Positions 24,137 through 33,379 of a stretch of 64,000 bases of DNA are shown here, one piece after another. Within the stretch, counting starts at the first letter, position 1, and each line of letters opens with the position of its first letter. Source of the stretch: Planctomycetota bacterium (GTDB lineage: Bacteria; Planctomycetota; Planctomycetia; Pirellulales; Lacipirellulaceae); the NCBI GenBank assembly GCA_029259915.1, contig JAJDED010000001.1, positions 49,241-113,240 of the forward strand. Reading direction: 5' to 3'. Made by a program: the position numbers and the translations under genes. The notes beneath the pieces are model-generated. The model saw nothing but the letters and a program-made list of their open reading frames with translations, was not told where the DNA came from and did no database searches.

Positions 24137-24499
24137 CCGTTGTAGCTGGGGGGGTCTGCCGGCGTGTGAGGCCGGTTGGCCGACAGGTTCACCCGCCTCG
24201 AATTTTGCAGCGAATTGTAATGCGTAGCCGGCTTGGACGTGCCAAAAACGAAAATCAGGGCATATTCCAGATTTTTCTAGATCCGGCTGCCGAATCTGCT
24301 AAACTACGAGCAATCTGACCGAACCAGTTCTTTCTGGAAAACAGACCTACTGATCCAAAAACACCTATCGTCTTTTCGCTGTGGCAAAAGCCGCCATAGC
24401 GAGTTGGCAGCAGGTGTTTTTTTTCGTTTGGTAGCGCTGTTGCCGCATGTCGATTGCGGCTTTCTTTGTCATCTCCCCGGACTCCAGAAGAGATAAATC
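24137..24499. other. Intergenic region, 363 bases, ending in two hairpins
   Basis: The first 220 bases show no gene or strong signal. The two hairpins at 24357-24424 and 24442-24460 lie just before the esterase gene. Confidence 0.4.
24357..24424 (+). terminator. Branched hairpin with T-run, terminator or attenuator
   Basis: An outer stem (AAAACACCT with AGGTGTTTT) encloses an inner stem (CGCTGTGGC with GCCATAGCG, one G-T pair) and is followed by eight T. A second, weaker hairpin follows at 24442-24460 (GCCGCA with TGCGGC, then TTTCTTT). Their position only about 40-75 bases before the esterase ATG also allows a leader-attenuator role. Confidence 0.6.
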
Positions 24500-26005
24500 A
24501 TGAGTTTTCCGCGAAACTGCTTTGGGCTTTCCGTTCCGTTGGCGCTCGTCATACTCGCAACAATGGCCAGTGCTACGCCAGTGATCAACTGGAGCTTGGA
24601 TGGATCATTAAACAATTCCACCTCGCTTATCGATGCGCTGACCAATTCTCCCACTCTGGGAGATGGCACTGCAGACAACGCGGAGAACTCCGCCATTTGG
24701 GCAACGATTCCTGATACCGTTATTCCAGACGGACAAGGAATTCGGCTCTCCGGGGAAGTGACCATCGCTGGGGCCGTGCCGGATCAGATTAAGTTTCGTT
24801 GGGGCCTGTTTCGTGAATTGGGCGCCAGTCCTCCCGATCCCACCTCCGGCTGGCTGGGCTACAGCTTGGGCAATTCGAATGGTTCGGACGTCGGAATAGC
24901 GATTGAGCGTGTCCCAGGGGCCGCTGATTTCAACAGCACTTCGTTCACTTCACTTTCGCCCGCGCATGGAGATACGATTGGTAACTCTTTTGATGACGGA
25001 GCGGACCTTTTTGAGGATGGAACTTATCAGTTCGAGATGACTGTAGCCCGTAAGGAATCCAGGATCGATCTCTTCGGTTCGCTTGACGGGGGTAGTTTTT
25101 CCAACTCGTGGGGCATACCAGACTTTTCGCCAGCCACCGATCTGGACTCTACTTTCAATCGCGTTGGTCTCGTTGCAGGGAGTGGCTTCCGGGCGGACCA
25201 GCTCCGCTTCAGGAATCTCGATGTTTCCCCGGTCCTGAACCCGCCGAAACTTGGCTGTGTGCTCACCAAAAGCTGCGTTCTCAACAAAGTGGCTGATAAT
25301 GGTGAGGGCGTAACGATGCCTTATCAATTGGTAACGCCCCCAGGACATGACCAGCCGGGCGAAAAATTCCCACTAATTATTTATTTACATGGAGCCGAGG
25401 TTGGGGACGTTCTCAACGGGTTGGTGGGCGTTAGCCAAACAGAAGAATTCCCCGCGTTTGTCCTCGGGCCAAAACTCTTTTATGGAAGGTGGGGACCAAA
25501 CAACAATCAAGACTTAATGCTCGACATTCTAGACGACGTCATCGAGCAGTATGCGATCGACGAACGACGAATCTACATCACGGGACTCTCTATGGGCGGC
25601 TTCGGCACGACGACCTATGTCCAAAACGACCCGTCCCAATTCGCTGCTGCCGTACCGATGTCTGGTGCCAACACGATTTCGCCAGCCCAGGCAGAACAGA
25701 TCAAAGACGTTCCATTTTGGCTATTCCATGGAGGCGATGATACCGTTGTTGACCCAGTGTTCTCACGTAACTTCGTTGCTGCGCTCGAACAGGCGGGCAG
25801 CGCGCCACGGTATGACGAGCTTCCACGCCAAGGGCACAACATCTGGCACCCGATCTACGCCGATTGGCAGACGGATACCTATGGACTCTACCCGTGGCTG
25901 TTTTCCCAGTCGCTTCCCGTCCCCGAGCCTGGGGGAATGCCACTGACGCTGCTTGCGGCGGCACTTATCGGCCCGGTGCTGCGGAAAAGGGAAGCAGTTT
26001 CGTAA
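24500..26005 (+). CDS. Secreted alpha/beta-hydrolase esterase with PEP-CTERM tail
   Basis: A 501-residue exported enzyme. The signal peptide is MSFPRNCFGLSVPLALVILA, cleaved near ASAT. Residues about 25-240 form a beta-rich lectin-like domain (INWSLDGSLNNSTSLIDALT, QLRFRNLDVSP). Residues about 255-480 are an alpha/beta-hydrolase of the carbohydrate-esterase/PHB-depolymerase type: PLIIYLHGAEVGD (oxyanion region), YITGLSMGGFGTT (nucleophile Ser in GLSMG), FHGGDDTVVDP (Asp) and QGHNIWHPIY (His). It probably hydrolyses ester groups on polysaccharides outside the cell. The tail VPEPGGMPLTLLAAALIGPV plus RKRE is a PEP-CTERM signal. It converges on the gene ending at 26018, with a gap of only 12 bases. 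Confidence 0.85.
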   Translation: MSFPRNCFGLSVPLALVILATMASATPVINWSLDGSLNNSTSLIDALTNSPTLGDGTADNAENSAIWATIPDTVIPDGQGIRLSGEVTIAGAVPDQIKFRWGLFRELGASPPDPTSGWLGYSLGNSNGSDVGIAIERVPGAADFNSTSFTSLSPAHGDTIGNSFDDGADLFEDGTYQFEMTVARKESRIDLFGSLDGGSFSNSWGIPDFSPATDLDSTFNRVGLVAGSGFRADQLRFRNLDVSPVLNPPKLGCVLTKSCVLNKVADNGEGVTMPYQLVTPPGHDQPGEKFPLIIYLHGAEVGDVLNGLVGVSQTEEFPAFVLGPKLFYGRWGPNNNQDLMLDILDDVIEQYAIDERRIYITGLSMGGFGTTTYVQNDPSQFAAAVPMSGANTISPAQAEQIKDVPFWLFHGGDDTVVDPVFSRNFVAALEQAGSAPRYDELPRQGHNIWHPIYADWQTDTYGLYPWLFSQSLPVPEPGGMPLTLLAAALIGPVLRKREAVS

Positions 26006-26017
26006 ACACGGAATCGG

Positions 26018-27514
26018 TTACTTCACCGCTTCGAAAAACGGTTCGGAGTGGTGGATGGCCAATCCTGCGCAGCCCGGGGTGTGCGGTAGGATGGTTTCCA
26101 GCGTGCTTAATTGGCCACGGAAGTATGCCCACGGGTAGACGCCATAGGTGGTGCCTGGATCGACATCAGGGCCGACGCCCAATTCGATCGACGCAAAGAC
26201 ATCCACTCCCAACTCTTTGCCCAGTTTGAATTCATCAAGGCAATGGGCCACCGTGCCGTTGGGGCCTGTCGCTCGGACGCGATAAGACATGATGCCGACG
26301 TTGTGTAACAGCGGGAAGAGCGCTTCGAGTATCGGCTGTTTGCCGGCTTCGGTATCGTGTGTGAATTTGATGTTTCCATCCCGATCGCGGTCGTCCCACC
26401 AAAACGGAATGTCGACGCCAAACTCCATGCCCAGGGCGTCCGCTTTGCGGCGCAGTTTTCGGTTCAGAACGATGTAATCCTGAATAATTTTCCGGCGCTG
26501 CTGGTCATTCTGCCACTCCGGCAAGATGTAGGGTTCGTTATCAAAGTGGGCTGCCCGAAACCGTTCGTCTGGCGCACTTTGTTCATTCATTTTCCCCAGA
26601 GCATCCATCAGACGGATCAAGCGCGGATGGTTTTTTGCAAAGACATAATCGGCTTGTCCATCGAGGGCATGCGTGGTGATGCCCAACGATTTTGCTGCCG
26701 CGTTGAATGCCCGCTGTTCGTCGACAAAACGAATGTGAATTTCACCGTCCTCATACGTGTACTGAATCTGACAATACAGATCGGTAATGCCTTGATTCTT
26801 GCAAAGCTCAAGCAGTGCTGCTGTGCGGTTGCTATCAGGCAGTGTTTCGTCCGTTTCCCAAAACCAAAGTGCCTTGCGCAATGTCTGGGCCTCTGTCGAA
26901 TCGGAAATCACCGACTCAGCCAAGTCCGATGTGACCGCTAACGAATCGACAGCCACCCACGCCGAACCGCTCCCTTCGATCAGGATTCGCACGAATCCGG
27001 CGCGCTCTGCACCCGCAAAGTCGCGTGGAATAGCAAATCGCAATTCGCTCCAGTTGCCGGGTTTGATTTTGTCGGCGTCGATGGTTCCTACTGTCGTTCC
27101 AGCAGCTTCCGGGTTGGTGCCAGCAACGATTTCGACCTTTGCCTGTCGTTGGCCCAGGTTTCCTAAGATGCGTAAGCAAAGTTCGCTGCCCTGGGTAATT
27201 CCAAGAAGCTCGCCGCGATTTGCAGATCTTTCGTCAAACATGGCAACGAGCCCACCCGCCCCATTCGCTGGAGCTTGCTCGGTAAGTTCGATTCGCCAGG
27301 CGGATTGTTGGGGCTGGCCCAGTGTAACAAGTTCGTCAGAAACCTGGTCGGGACTCCCCCCCCAAGACTGATAGAACCCACCACGAGCCGTCTGAATCGA
27401 AACATCGAAATTGGCAATCTGAATCATTGAGTCGTCTGCCATTGCGTTAGAATTTACAACTGATAGTAAGGCAATGAAAGCAAAGGTTCCCATGACTACG
27501 ATCTTCTTGGACAT
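26018..27514 (-). CDS. Secreted putative glycosidase of the HFDNEP family with N-terminal binding domain
   Basis: A 498-residue exported protein. The ATG at 27514 has AGGA upstream and a signal peptide (IVVMGTFAFIALLSVVNSNA, cleaved before DDS). Residues about 30-195 form a jelly-roll binding-type domain (WGGSPDQVSDELVTLGQPQQ, GSAWVAVDSLAVTSD). Residues 205-495 are a putative TIM barrel with KALWFWETDE, LCKNQGITDLYCQI, TTHALDGQADYV, RAAHFDNEPYILPEW, MEFGVDIPFWWDD, VGIMSYRVRATGPNG, SIELGVGP and LAIHHSEPFFE. The same blocks in the same order occur in the protein at 10192-11406. The Glu in DNEP and the Glu in SIELG are candidate catalytic residues by inference. It has no PEP-CTERM tail, unlike its relative. 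It lies next to a ROK regulator and a GH94 phosphorylase, so it probably belongs to the same sugar pathway. Confidence 0.7.
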   Translation of the reverse strand: MSKKIVVMGTFAFIALLSVVNSNAMADDSMIQIANFDVSIQTARGGFYQSWGGSPDQVSDELVTLGQPQQSAWRIELTEQAPANGAGGLVAMFDERSANRGELLGITQGSELCLRILGNLGQRQAKVEIVAGTNPEAAGTTVGTIDADKIKPGNWSELRFAIPRDFAGAERAGFVRILIEGSGSAWVAVDSLAVTSDLAESVISDSTEAQTLRKALWFWETDETLPDSNRTAALLELCKNQGITDLYCQIQYTYEDGEIHIRFVDEQRAFNAAAKSLGITTHALDGQADYVFAKNHPRLIRLMDALGKMNEQSAPDERFRAAHFDNEPYILPEWQNDQQRRKIIQDYIVLNRKLRRKADALGMEFGVDIPFWWDDRDRDGNIKFTHDTEAGKQPILEALFPLLHNVGIMSYRVRATGPNGTVAHCLDEFKLGKELGVDVFASIELGVGPDVDPGTTYGVYPWAYFRGQLSTLETILPHTPGCAGLAIHHSEPFFEAVK

Positions 27515-27707
27515 TTGTTGAATCCTAAAAGAAAAAGATAAAAGGTTAGAAAACAAGTCAAGCAGAACCCCTACGCTACAGGACATGGGGCGTGAACTCA
27601 AGAGACTGACCTCTCTCGAAATTTAACAGACGAAGAGAGTTGCTCCGCTCGCAAGATTTTTTGCTAAGGACATTGCAAGATAAATAGCAGTCCGAATCAA
27701 TGATCCA

Positions 27708-28841
27708 TTAAGACCACTGCGGAATTCGGAAAACGCGCTGCAAAGTAGGAACCACAGCCCCGCGGAGTACGCCGTATTCACCAAGCGTAGAAGCGATCAG
27801 TTTTGTATGCCCGGCCTCGTACGCCAACTGTTGTTTTTTGAGGACTTCCTGAAGTTGGGTCATCAACACATCGCGAAGCTCGGGCGAATCCGAACCAATC
27901 ATCAACACGCCCGGTTCGAGCAGATTGACCATGTGCTGCACCAACGGAGACAGCTCTTCTCCGACCTGCAGTAACGTATCCAATACTTCTTGGTCACCTT
28001 CGACGAGTGCCTTAGTAAACGATTCGATATCTCGATAGGCTTTGCCGCCTCGCTCCTTTTGCAACATCAGCGGATGAGTCACCGGGGTGGTAATCTCACC
28101 GGCCGCTCCGAATTCGCCATGATAGGGTTGGCTGTTGATAATGATTCCGGACCCAACACCAACCCCCTTATGCAAAGCGTCATGGAAACGAAGATAAAGG
28201 AAAACCAGATTTTCGACCGATTCAGAAGTTTCGAAAAGCTGAGCAGCCATTCCCCCGGCAAGCGAGTCGTTCACGACGTCGGTGGTTAGCTTCCAGCGTT
28301 TTTCGCACAGTTCTTTGAAGGGCACATCTCGCCAGCCAAACGGCTGGCTCCAGCGAATATGACCGTTCGCCACATTCAAATGACCAGGCAGTGCCACTCC
28401 AACTCCCTGTAAGACATCCCATTCGATCCCAGCGCTACTGAGCAACTCGCTGCCAATCTCTTCGAGCATGTCGACGGCCTGCTCCGGTGGAGCTGGGACG
28501 AAAGAAACTTTTTGACTGGCGCACAGATCGCCACCCAAATCGCAGAGGCCTGCGAGGATACATGTTTCGCTTAGTTCGAAACCAAGAGCCCGCGGTTGGT
28601 TCCGCGAGAGGGAGATCATTCGGGGAGCCCGACCTCCACTGGTTTCGCCAGGCCCAACTTCCTCAACCAGCCCTTCCTTGATGAGATCTTTGACAACCGC
28701 CGAAACGGTCGGAGGGCGAATCTCGGTTTGTTTTGCCAAATCAGCCCGAGAGATGATCCCATCTCGCCGGATCCTGTCCAAAATCAGGCGTCGATTCACA
28801 AATCGATTAAGTTGTGGCTTCCCTGTGAGTAGATTTGACAT
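27708..28841 (-). CDS. ROK-family transcriptional regulator
   Basis: A 377-residue protein starting MSNLLTGKPQLNRFVNRRLI at ATG 28841; a frame open to 28994 lacks family similarity upstream. Residues 10-70 are a winged helix-turn-helix (RRDGIISRADLAKQTEIRPP, TVSAVVKDLIKEGLVEEV). Residues 85-377 are a ROK domain with LGFELSETCILAGLCDLGG, GVGVALPGHL, VVNDSLAGGMAA and GVGVGSGIIINSQ followed by HGEFGAAGEI. The canonical zinc-binding cysteine cluster of many ROK proteins is not seen. Sugar binding to the ROK domain usually relieves repression. The gene is divergent from a GH94 phosphorylase. Its promoter places the predicted transcription start at the ATG, suggesting a leaderless mRNA. Confidence 0.87.
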   Translation of the reverse strand: MSNLLTGKPQLNRFVNRRLILDRIRRDGIISRADLAKQTEIRPPTVSAVVKDLIKEGLVEEVGPGETSGGRAPRMISLSRNQPRALGFELSETCILAGLCDLGGDLCASQKVSFVPAPPEQAVDMLEEIGSELLSSAGIEWDVLQGVGVALPGHLNVANGHIRWSQPFGWRDVPFKELCEKRWKLTTDVVNDSLAGGMAAQLFETSESVENLVFLYLRFHDALHKGVGVGSGIIINSQPYHGEFGAAGEITTPVTHPLMLQKERGGKAYRDIESFTKALVEGDQEVLDTLLQVGEELSPLVQHMVNLLEPGVLMIGSDSPELRDVLMTQLQEVLKKQQLAYEAGHTKLIASTLGEYGVLRGAVVPTLQRVFRIPQWS

Positions 28842-28848
28842 AGAATCA

Positions 28849-28877
28849 ATCTTAATTAAGTTTAAGAAGTCTCGCAA
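28849..28877 (-). promoter_or_regulatory. Promoter of the ROK regulator, apparently leaderless
   Basis: On the minus strand: -35 TTGCGA (28872-28877), 17-base spacer, -10 TAAGAT (28849-28854). The ATG follows 7 bases after the -10, so transcription would begin at or next to the start codon. A perfect palindrome CTTAATTAAG (28851-28860) overlaps the -10 and is a candidate operator. Confidence 0.55.
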
Positions 28878-28882
28878 GTATT

Positions 28883-28891
28883 TGCTATAAT
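28883..28891 (+). promoter_or_regulatory. Extended -10 promoter of the GH94 gene
   Basis: TGC followed by TATAAT is a perfect extended -10 (TGnTATAAT). It sits back-to-back with the ROK promoter, whose -35 lies 6 bases upstream. The leader to the ATG at 29131 would be about 230 bases. Confidence 0.5.
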
Positions 28892-29130
28892 GGGATATAT
28901 GCGCACCAAGAGGCCGTATCTCCCTAGCTAGAAGGCACTTAGAGACTGTAATTACCGAGTTTATACGAATTGCGTGGCTCCAAGCCGGAACCACGCCTAG
29001 TAGAGAATATACGCGAAAAACTGTTGTCAGAAAAAGGTCGTTTTGTACCCATCAGCAAGATTCTGAAAGGAATCGTCACGGATCTTGCCCGATTGGACAG
29101 TAGTTTTGGCTCAAGATTGAGGTTTAAGGA

Positions 29131-31968
29131 ATGGCTTCATCCGAAACAATTAAAAGCAGCACTGCAGCTTCTTACTCCGGTTCTCAAGCAAAGAATCGTG
29201 GTTCTTGCGGCTTGAAGGCAGAGTTAGCTTCCCTCCGCAAACTTGTGACGGAGTGCGAAGACAAGATACGCGAGGGCACGATTCGCCGCTTGCCAGGCAA
29301 TGTCGCCTTTTTGTCTGATGGTCGGGTCCTTTGCCGCGAACGAAGCCGTGGTGACAGTCGCTATCCCTACGGGAGTGATGGCTTCAACTTCTGGGTCAAT
29401 GCCTCTGGTGCCATGCATGGCAATCGAGGGCTGTACTTCCTCTTCCTCCCAGCCACCAGCGAAGGCCAAGAGCCACCGATTGGGTTTTTCTCAGGTTCGC
29501 GTGTCGAGGGAGGAAAAGAATACGTATCGCATTCCATTTTGCCTACGCCTTTCCTCGATGATGGCGAATCAGAGGTGGTCGATCGGTTCACGATCATCGG
29601 ACACGATGCTACTTATTTCTTTGCGGAGACTTCCCAGTTGCGGACCGTGGTGCGAGTGTTTCTTGACCAATTGCGACCCGAACATGCACACATCAACTTT
29701 TCGGTTTCTCTGGAAAACTTAACGGATGGACCGATCGAAACTTACTCTTCGGCATATTTGAATCCGTTCTGCCGACATCAATTTGTCGAATCCAGCGAAG
29801 ACCGTTGGTTCAAAAAGATATCTGTCGATTCGCATTCTGCCTCGGTTCTTGAACAGTGGAATCAACGCGAAGCGGGTGGCACTGTTCTGCCGCCTTTTGT
29901 AATAACCACGAATGAAGATGTGGACCGTTTCAGTTCGGTGACCAACTATGCGTTGTTACGCCGTGTCGTCAGCATGCGTGATAATGCCACGGGACAAGAA
30001 ATCAAGCTGAATGTTCAGCGAATGAAACATTCGACGGGTACTCCCGAGCAACTCGATTCACCCGGAGACATTCTCGCACAAGAATGTACTTCGCGATTAA
30101 ACTACTTGGGCGGATCTCCGCGCCGGAGCTTAACCAGTGCGGAATTTCTCAAGACGGGCCAAATTGAACGAGAAGTCCCACTTACTGTTTTCAACGAGAA
30201 TGCCACGATCGGGGACTTGCTCCGTTTGAAATTGCCTGGTGGCGCCGCATTGCGAGCAGATTATATCTTTTCCATACCCGAGAACAGCGATGTCCTCGAC
30301 CTAGAAATGAACCGGTTATTGGGCCCTTTGGATGTGGACGGAGCTCTTACCAGAGTGCAGGAAAAAACTAAGGAAACGGGTGATCTCTCGATCTCTGTCA
30401 CCGGCAGCCAGGACAGCAGCATCGAGTCGGATACTTTCAATAAGTTTGTCTCCTACTTGAAGAAGCAAGTTGCCGTTTGTGCAATGCTTAAAGGGTACAT
30501 GAGCCCGTCTCCCAATTCGTTGATAGGGTTTCGCGATGTGTTGCAAGCCATCGATGGCCATTTATTCGACCGGCCCGATGAAGCCCGCTTCAAAATACTA
30601 GAGACCATGAGCCATGTGCTCGAAGATGGTCGTTGTCCTCGTCAGTATTCACTTCCTGTGAACGGCGCACCTGGACGGACCGACCTGCGAGAATTTATCG
30701 ACCAAGGCGTCTGGGCCATTTCCACGGTCTACAACTATCTGGCCGTGACGGGCGATGTCTCTCTACTCGACGAGCAAGTAGGTTATCACAAAATTACGAG
30801 TGCCGATGAAAGTGTGACTTATCCCTCCGGAAAGAAGGACTCCGTCCTGGATCACCTGTTGAGGATCATGGATTACTTGGGCCGACAGCGCGATCCGGAA
30901 ACAGGATTAGTCCTGGCACTTTACGGCGACTGGAACGACGCGCTGGACGGGCTGGGAGTTTCTTCCGATGCAACGACCCCCTTCGGAACGGGCGTCAGCG
31001 TGATGACCAGCTTGCAGCTGTATGCCAACTGTGCGGAGATCGTTGAGATTCTCAAACGCTACTCCCCGGCGCCGTCGGACGACTCGATCGGTCGTTACGA
31101 ACGACTACGTTCGCAGTTGCGCGCGGGTCTGTTGAAGTATGCCGTCGTGCGGCAGGGTGAAGAACGTCGCATCCTGCACGGCTGGGGCGACAAGCGGAAA
31201 TACCTGGTCTGTAGCTTTAAGGACAGCGATGGCTTGGCCCGCGATGGCCTGACTTCCAACGCATTCTGGGTTTTGTCCAACATGCTTGAGGAGGACCAAT
31301 CGCTACAAGAAGATGTCCTGGCTGCTTTGGACCGACTCGATTCCCCCTACGGATACATTACATTCAACCCCGGATTTGCGCCCGATTCGCCGGGCGTTGG
31401 TCGCATAACAAAGTTGCCGCGCGGTACCGCCGAGAATGGCGCTGCCTACATCCATGCGACGACATTCGGCATCGCGGCTCTTTTCCAAATGGGACAGCCT
31501 CAAAAGGCTTGGGAGCAAATTGCAAAAATTCTGCCTTTTGCCCCCCATCACAAAGATCCAAGTCATTCGCCTTTTGTCATGCCCAACTCGTACGTGAACA
31601 ATCCTCAACTCAACTTGACCGGCCAAAGCATGAACGATTGGCAGACGGGCTGTTCCAATGTGCTCTTGAAATTGCTGATCCGATACGCATTTGGATTTCT
31701 ACCGGCGATGGAAGGGGTGGAAATTTCTCCTGCGGGGTGGATTCCCTTCGAGGGGTTCGAGCTGAAGTCTCTCGTGCATGGACGTTCGATCTGCATGAAA
31801 TACGAGCGAGCAGACGTGACGCAGCGCGAATTCGAGCTGAATGGCCAATTGCTGGAAAACATTCTCTTCAACGACGTAACGAGCGTCTCGACAGTCACCG
31901 TCCCTTACGAGTCTCTCTCGAAAGATCAGACCAACTTGATCGTTGTCCGAGACCCTCTGGCGAGTTGA
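29131..31968 (+). CDS. GH94-type glycoside phosphorylase
   Basis: A 945-residue cytoplasmic protein of the GH94 family (formerly glycosyltransferase 36: cellobiose, chitobiose and laminaribiose phosphorylases). The N-terminal beta-sandwich (YPYGSDGFNFWVNASGAMHG, YFFAETSQLRTVVRVFLDQL) precedes an (alpha/alpha)6 barrel from about residue 440. LVLALYGDWNDALDGLGV carries the GDWND motif (Asp600) that holds the general-acid Asp in the family. NGAAYIHATTFGIAALFQMG and SYVNNPQLNLTGQSMNDWQT are later barrel blocks, and the C-terminal beta domain starts near GWIPFEGFEL. It would release a sugar-1-phosphate from a beta-linked disaccharide. The exact substrate cannot be read. GAGG lies upstream of the ATG. 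It is divergent from the ROK regulator that probably controls it. Confidence 0.85.
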   Translation: MASSETIKSSTAASYSGSQAKNRGSCGLKAELASLRKLVTECEDKIREGTIRRLPGNVAFLSDGRVLCRERSRGDSRYPYGSDGFNFWVNASGAMHGNRGLYFLFLPATSEGQEPPIGFFSGSRVEGGKEYVSHSILPTPFLDDGESEVVDRFTIIGHDATYFFAETSQLRTVVRVFLDQLRPEHAHINFSVSLENLTDGPIETYSSAYLNPFCRHQFVESSEDRWFKKISVDSHSASVLEQWNQREAGGTVLPPFVITTNEDVDRFSSVTNYALLRRVVSMRDNATGQEIKLNVQRMKHSTGTPEQLDSPGDILAQECTSRLNYLGGSPRRSLTSAEFLKTGQIEREVPLTVFNENATIGDLLRLKLPGGAALRADYIFSIPENSDVLDLEMNRLLGPLDVDGALTRVQEKTKETGDLSISVTGSQDSSIESDTFNKFVSYLKKQVAVCAMLKGYMSPSPNSLIGFRDVLQAIDGHLFDRPDEARFKILETMSHVLEDGRCPRQYSLPVNGAPGRTDLREFIDQGVWAISTVYNYLAVTGDVSLLDEQVGYHKITSADESVTYPSGKKDSVLDHLLRIMDYLGRQRDPETGLVLALYGDWNDALDGLGVSSDATTPFGTGVSVMTSLQLYANCAEIVEILKRYSPAPSDDSIGRYERLRSQLRAGLLKYAVVRQGEERRILHGWGDKRKYLVCSFKDSDGLARDGLTSNAFWVLSNMLEEDQSLQEDVLAALDRLDSPYGYITFNPGFAPDSPGVGRITKLPRGTAENGAAYIHATTFGIAALFQMGQPQKAWEQIAKILPFAPHHKDPSHSPFVMPNSYVNNPQLNLTGQSMNDWQTGCSNVLLKLLIRYAFGFLPAMEGVEISPAGWIPFEGFELKSLVHGRSICMKYERADVTQREFELNGQLLENILFNDVTSVSTVTVPYESLSKDQTNLIVVRDPLAS

Positions 31969-32227
31969 TCGGACCATTCAAATTGGTTTAGCGTGTTCCG
32001 CAAACGAAGCTCTATTGACCCTTGCGCTACTGATGAACCTAGGGCGCCCAACGGAAGCCCGAATTTAGCGAGTGAATTGTTAGCGGCGAGATTCATTCGC
32101 CGCGCAACCTTCAATAAAAGTGCTTGAAGAACGATTTCCCAAGCACGCGGGACATCGGTAGAATGCGGATCTTAGTGCGAGCACTCTCGTTGCACTGTTA
32201 TCCGTCCCACTCCGTGCGATTTATTCT

Positions 32228-33262
32228 ATGTCTGCGAATTACGATGCGGTGTTGCTGGTATCCTTCGGCGGGCCCGAACAACCCGAGGACGTTCTCCCCT
32301 TTTTAGAAAACGTGCTGCGTGGCAAAAACGTGCCGCACGCACGGATGATGGAAGTCGCCGACCATTATCAGCATTTCGGCGGCGTGAGCCCGATCAACGA
32401 ACAATGCCGAGAGTTGATCACGGCCCTGGAATCGGAACTTGCCGAGCACGGGCCCCGGCTGCCGATCTACTGGGGCAATCGCAATTGGCACCCGCTGCTG
32501 CCAGATACTCTAAAACAAATGGCCGACGATGGCGTAAAACGGGCCCTGGGGTTTTTCACCAGCGCTTTTAGTTCCTACTCCGGCTGTCGGCAATATCTGG
32601 AAGATATCGCCCGTGCGCAAGCGGAAGTCGGAAACACGGCTCCCGAGATTGATAAGTTACGCGTATTTTTCAACCACCCAGGATTCATCGAGCCGCTCAT
32701 CGAATCGGTCGCCGCTTGTCTCGATGAGATTGCGGATGATCGCCGCGAGCGGGCAAAGATTTTGTTCTCGGCACACAGCATTCCATTAGCGATGCAGAAA
32801 AATTCACCCTACGTAGAACAACTGCAGGAGGCGAGTCGGCTGGTTGCCGAGGGCGTGAGGCATTCACGCTGGGAATTGGTCTACCAAAGCCGCAGCGGCC
32901 CGCCGCATCAGCCCTGGCTGGAACCCGACATCTGCGACCGCATCACTCAATTGCACGAAGCGGAAGCCGTCGAAGATCTAATCGTCCTGCCGATCGGTTT
33001 CATTTCCGACCACATCGAAGTGCTATTCGACCTCGACACCGAGGCAAAACAACTTTGCGACAAGCTAGGCATCACCATGCACCGCGCCGCCACCGTGGGC
33101 ACTCACCCACGTTTCGTGCGCATGATTCGCGAACTCATTGCCGAGCGCACCAGCGACACCCCTGATCGCTTGGCACTAGGCACACTAGGGCCAAGCCATG
33201 ACGAGTGTGCGGAGGGTTGTTGTTTGTATACGCCTGGGCGGCCGTCGATTGCGAAAAACTAG
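32228..33262 (+). CDS. hemH: Ferrochelatase
   Basis: A 344-residue protein that inserts Fe2+ into a porphyrin in haem synthesis. The start MSANYDAVLLVSFGGPEQPE matches the family's first strand. LGFFTSAFSSYSGCRQYLED is the metal/porphyrin loop form typical of actinobacterial-type enzymes, which mostly use coproporphyrin III. The catalytic His183 is in LFSAHSIP and Glu264 in GFISDHIEVLFDLD. The C-terminal DECAEGCCLYTP adds three clustered cysteines. In some ferrochelatases a cysteine-rich tail binds a [2Fe-2S] cluster, so the same is possible here. No haem gene neighbours are seen. The start codon lacks a strong ribosome binding site. Confidence 0.93.
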   Translation: MSANYDAVLLVSFGGPEQPEDVLPFLENVLRGKNVPHARMMEVADHYQHFGGVSPINEQCRELITALESELAEHGPRLPIYWGNRNWHPLLPDTLKQMADDGVKRALGFFTSAFSSYSGCRQYLEDIARAQAEVGNTAPEIDKLRVFFNHPGFIEPLIESVAACLDEIADDRRERAKILFSAHSIPLAMQKNSPYVEQLQEASRLVAEGVRHSRWELVYQSRSGPPHQPWLEPDICDRITQLHEAEAVEDLIVLPIGFISDHIEVLFDLDTEAKQLCDKLGITMHRAATVGTHPRFVRMIRELIAERTSDTPDRLALGTLGPSHDECAEGCCLYTPGRPSIAKN

Positions 33263-33379
33263 GGTGTCGCAGTGTGATCCTCAGTCGATGGGGAGTTGGC
33301 GGTTACCCACGAATGGACTATCATCACTGCCAACGAATTGCCGCCGATTTATACAGTCTCCGGACCAACTTAGCGTGAA

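Noticed and set aside
24357..24460. Tandem hairpins before the esterase as a known riboswitch
   Set aside because: I could not match the sequence to any riboswitch consensus; terminator or attenuator is the simpler reading.
28970..29215. 81-codon frame overlapping the start of the GH94 gene
   Set aside because: It overlaps the GH94 N-terminus by more than 80 bases, has no ribosome binding site, and the region is better explained as a leader.
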